Shown piece by piece: positions 6,105-8,461 of a stretch of 8,461 nucleotides of DNA. Under the pieces are notes generated by a model, which did no database searches, was not told the DNA's origin, and worked only from the letters and a program-made list of their open reading frames with translations. The position numbers and the translations under genes were made by a program. Position 1 is the first letter of the stretch, and the number at the start of each line of letters is the position of its first letter. Source of the DNA: Caulobacter sp. B11 (GTDB lineage: Bacteria > Pseudomonadota > Alphaproteobacteria > Caulobacterales > Caulobacteraceae); assembly GCF_002737765.1 (NCBI RefSeq), contig NZ_PEGG01000044.1:1-8461 (forward strand). Direction: 5' to 3'.

Positions 6105-7019
6105 TTGACCGATGTCGCCGAGGAAGCGGGCTGGGCCACCGCCAAGACCCTGGCTGAAGCCCTGCCCTATATCCAGATCTACGACCGCGAGACGGTGGTC
6201 ATAAAGTACGGCGGCCATGCCATGGGCCAGGAAGACGTGGCCAAGGTTTTCGCCGCCGACGCGGTGCTGCTCAAGCTGCTGGGCGTCCATCCGGTGGTGG
6301 TGCATGGCGGCGGCCCGCAGATCAGCCGCATGCTCGAGCGGGCCGGCGTCAAGTCGACCTTCGTCGACGGCCTGCGCGTCACCGACGAAGCGACCATGGA
6401 AGTGGCCGAGATGGTGCTGTCGGGCGCCATCAACAAGGAAATCGCCAACTGGATCACCCTGGCCGGGGCCGAGGCCGACGTGCGCGGCGTGGGCCTGTCG
6501 GGCAAGGACGCCCGGATGATCACCGCCGAAAAGGTCACCCGCACCAAGCGCGACCCCGACAGCAATATCGAACAGGTCGTCGACCTGGGCTTCGTGGGCG
6601 AGCCGACCAAGGTTGATCCCCACATCATCCAGGCCCTGTTGTCGTCGGAAACCGACTACATCCCGGTGATCGCCCCGATCGGCGTCTCCGAGGCCGGACA
6701 GACCTTCAACATCAACGCCGACACCGTGGCCGGAGCCCTGGCCGGGGCGCTGAAGGCCAAGCGGATGCTGATGCTGACCGACATCGCCGGCGTCCTCGAC
6801 GCCGACGGCAAGCTGATCCGTCAGATGACCCTCAAGGAGGCCCGCGCCCTGATCGCCAGCGGCGTGGCCAGCGGCGGCATGATCCCCAAGCTCGAAAACG
6901 CCATCCATGCCGTCGAAGCCGGGGTCGAGGCGGTGGTCATTCTCGACGGCCGCCGCCCCCACGCCATGCTGGTCGAGCTGTTCAGCGAGCACGGCGCCGG
7001 CACGCTCATTTCGCGATGA
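6105..7019 (+). CDS. argB: N-acetylglutamate kinase ArgB
   Basis: ArgB catalyses the second step of arginine synthesis, phosphorylating N-acetyl-L-glutamate with ATP in the cytoplasm. The sequence shows the amino-acid-kinase landmarks in order: the ATP-site Lys loop [10 protein letters not shown], the substrate loop [51 protein letters not shown] and GGMIPKL. Length is about 304 residues, normal for the family. I choose the TTG at 6105 because CAGGA at 6092–6096 lies 8 bases upstream. A TTG at 6084 would add seven residues but has no ribosome site. The N-terminal helix before [16 protein letters not shown] and the C-terminal [17 protein letters not shown] resemble arginine-inhibited, hexameric ArgB proteins, so feedback inhibition by arginine is likely (inference). 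The stop overlaps the next gene's start (ATGA). Confidence 0.95.
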   Translation: MTDVAEEAGWATAKTLAEALPYIQIYDRETVVIKYGGHAMGQEDVAKVFAADAVLLKLLGVHPVVVHGGGPQISRMLERAGVKSTFVDGLRVTDEATMEVAEMVLSGAINKEIANWITLAGAEADVRGVGLSGKDARMITAEKVTRTKRDPDSNIEQVVDLGFVGEPTKVDPHIIQALLSSETDYIPVIAPIGVSEAGQTFNINADTVAGALAGALKAKRMLMLTDIAGVLDADGKLIRQMTLKEARALIASGVASGGMIPKLENAIHAVEAGVEAVVILDGRRPHAMLVELFSEHGAGTLISR

Positions 7020-7675
7020 GTCCAGATCTCGCCCACCTCGACACCTGGCTGTTCGACCTGGACAACACCCTCTATCCGGCCGAGTGCGAGTACATGGCCC
7101 TGATCGAGGGCAAGATGACCGACTTCATGGAGCGGGAAACCGGCCTGCCCCGTGACCAGGCGCGGGCGATCCAGAAGAAATACTACCACGAGCACGGCAC
7201 CACCCTGGCCGGGCTGATGGCCCATCACGGCATCGCGCCCAAGGCCTTCCTGGACGAGGTCCACGACGTGTCGATGGACCGTCTGACGCCCGATCCGGTG
7301 CTGCGCGACGCCATCGACCGCCTGCCCGGCCGGCGGCTGATCTTCACCAACGGCTCGGTGGGACATGCCGAACGGGTCCTGGGCCATCTGGGCCTGGACC
7401 ATCTGTTCGAGGACATCTTCGCCATCGAGACGGCCGACTATCTGCCCAAGCCGGCCATGGCCACCTTCGAGAAGATCGTCGCCCGCCACGCCCTGGCGGC
7501 CCCGGCCACGGCCTTCTTCGAGGACAGCGAGAAGAACCTCGCCCCGGCCGCCGAGCTGGGCATGACCACGGTCCTGGTCGGGGCCCACGCCGCCGCCTCG
7601 ACCGCCGACTTTGTCCACCATCGCACGAACGACCTCGCCGGGTTCCTGACCCTGGCGCGCCTCAAGGACCTCTGA
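7016..7675 (+). CDS. HAD-family pyrimidine 5'-nucleotidase (SDT1-like)
   Basis: This is a 219-residue haloacid-dehalogenase-type phosphatase. All four motifs are visible. Motif I is FDLDNTLYP, with nucleophile Asp14 and acid/base Asp16. Motif II is FTNGS (110–114, Thr111). Motif III is the Lys of YLPKPAM (Lys145). Motif IV is FFEDSEKNL (167–175, Glu169-Asp170). The DxDNTLYP form and the helical cap between motifs I and II (~20–95) are typical of the pyrimidine 5'-nucleotidase subgroup related to yeast Sdt1, which removes phosphate from pyrimidine nucleoside monophosphates. The actual substrate here is inferred. ATG 7016 overlaps the argB stop by four bases, implying translational coupling, and dapD starts three bases after its stop. 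A role in arginine or lysine synthesis is not known from sequence; housekeeping of nucleotides or damaged metabolites is equally possible. Confidence 0.9.
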   Translation: MSPDLAHLDTWLFDLDNTLYPAECEYMALIEGKMTDFMERETGLPRDQARAIQKKYYHEHGTTLAGLMAHHGIAPKAFLDEVHDVSMDRLTPDPVLRDAIDRLPGRRLIFTNGSVGHAERVLGHLGLDHLFEDIFAIETADYLPKPAMATFEKIVARHALAAPATAFFEDSEKNLAPAAELGMTTVLVGAHAAASTADFVHHRTNDLAGFLTLARLKDL

Positions 7676-7678
7676 GCC

Positions 7679-8461
<783 letters not shown>

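Overview
The window is high-GC DNA (roughly two-thirds G+C by eye) with tightly packed genes, all on the + strand. The gene content points to an alphaproteobacterium, most likely of the Caulobacter/Phenylobacterium type. The evidence is an argB–HAD nucleotidase–dapD cluster, an HRxxN-type (HisKA_2) histidine kinase with a stand-alone receiver, and a perfect match to the EcfG/SigT stress promoter. The genus is inferred from protein resemblance only.

Layout. (1) 2–1492 is the 3' part of an autotransporter: the end of the passenger plus a complete C-terminal beta-barrel, closed by a strong Rho-independent terminator (1555–1584). (2) 1493–1790 is a 298-base gap with the terminator, a candidate promoter and short repeats. 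(3) 1791–3331 is an OprO/OprP-type porin whose frame is broken by one missing base near 2381. It is followed after 31 bases by a periplasmic sulfate/thiosulfate-binding protein (3363–4469), so the pair looks like an outer-membrane plus periplasmic anion-uptake unit without its inner-membrane permease. (4) 4481–4505 holds GGAAC-N16-CGTT, the textbook alphaproteobacterial general-stress-response promoter. It drives a probable operon of a small soluble HisKA_2 kinase (4544–5251), a single-domain response regulator (5276–5740) and, one base later, a SemiSWEET sugar transporter (5742–6020). (5) From about 6046 a biosynthetic operon begins: argB (TTG start), a HAD-family pyrimidine 5'-nucleotidase whose start overlaps the argB stop, and dapD, three bases further on and running off the window end.

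The most interesting signal is the stress promoter and the kinase–receiver–SemiSWEET operon behind it. It suggests a stress-induced phosphosignalling module tied to sugar transport.

A caution on sequence quality: dapD needs four single-base corrections within about 480 bases and the porin needs one. Nearly all lie in short C or G runs, and protein similarity continues across every break. This looks like sequencing or assembly error rather than gene decay, since dapD is normally essential.
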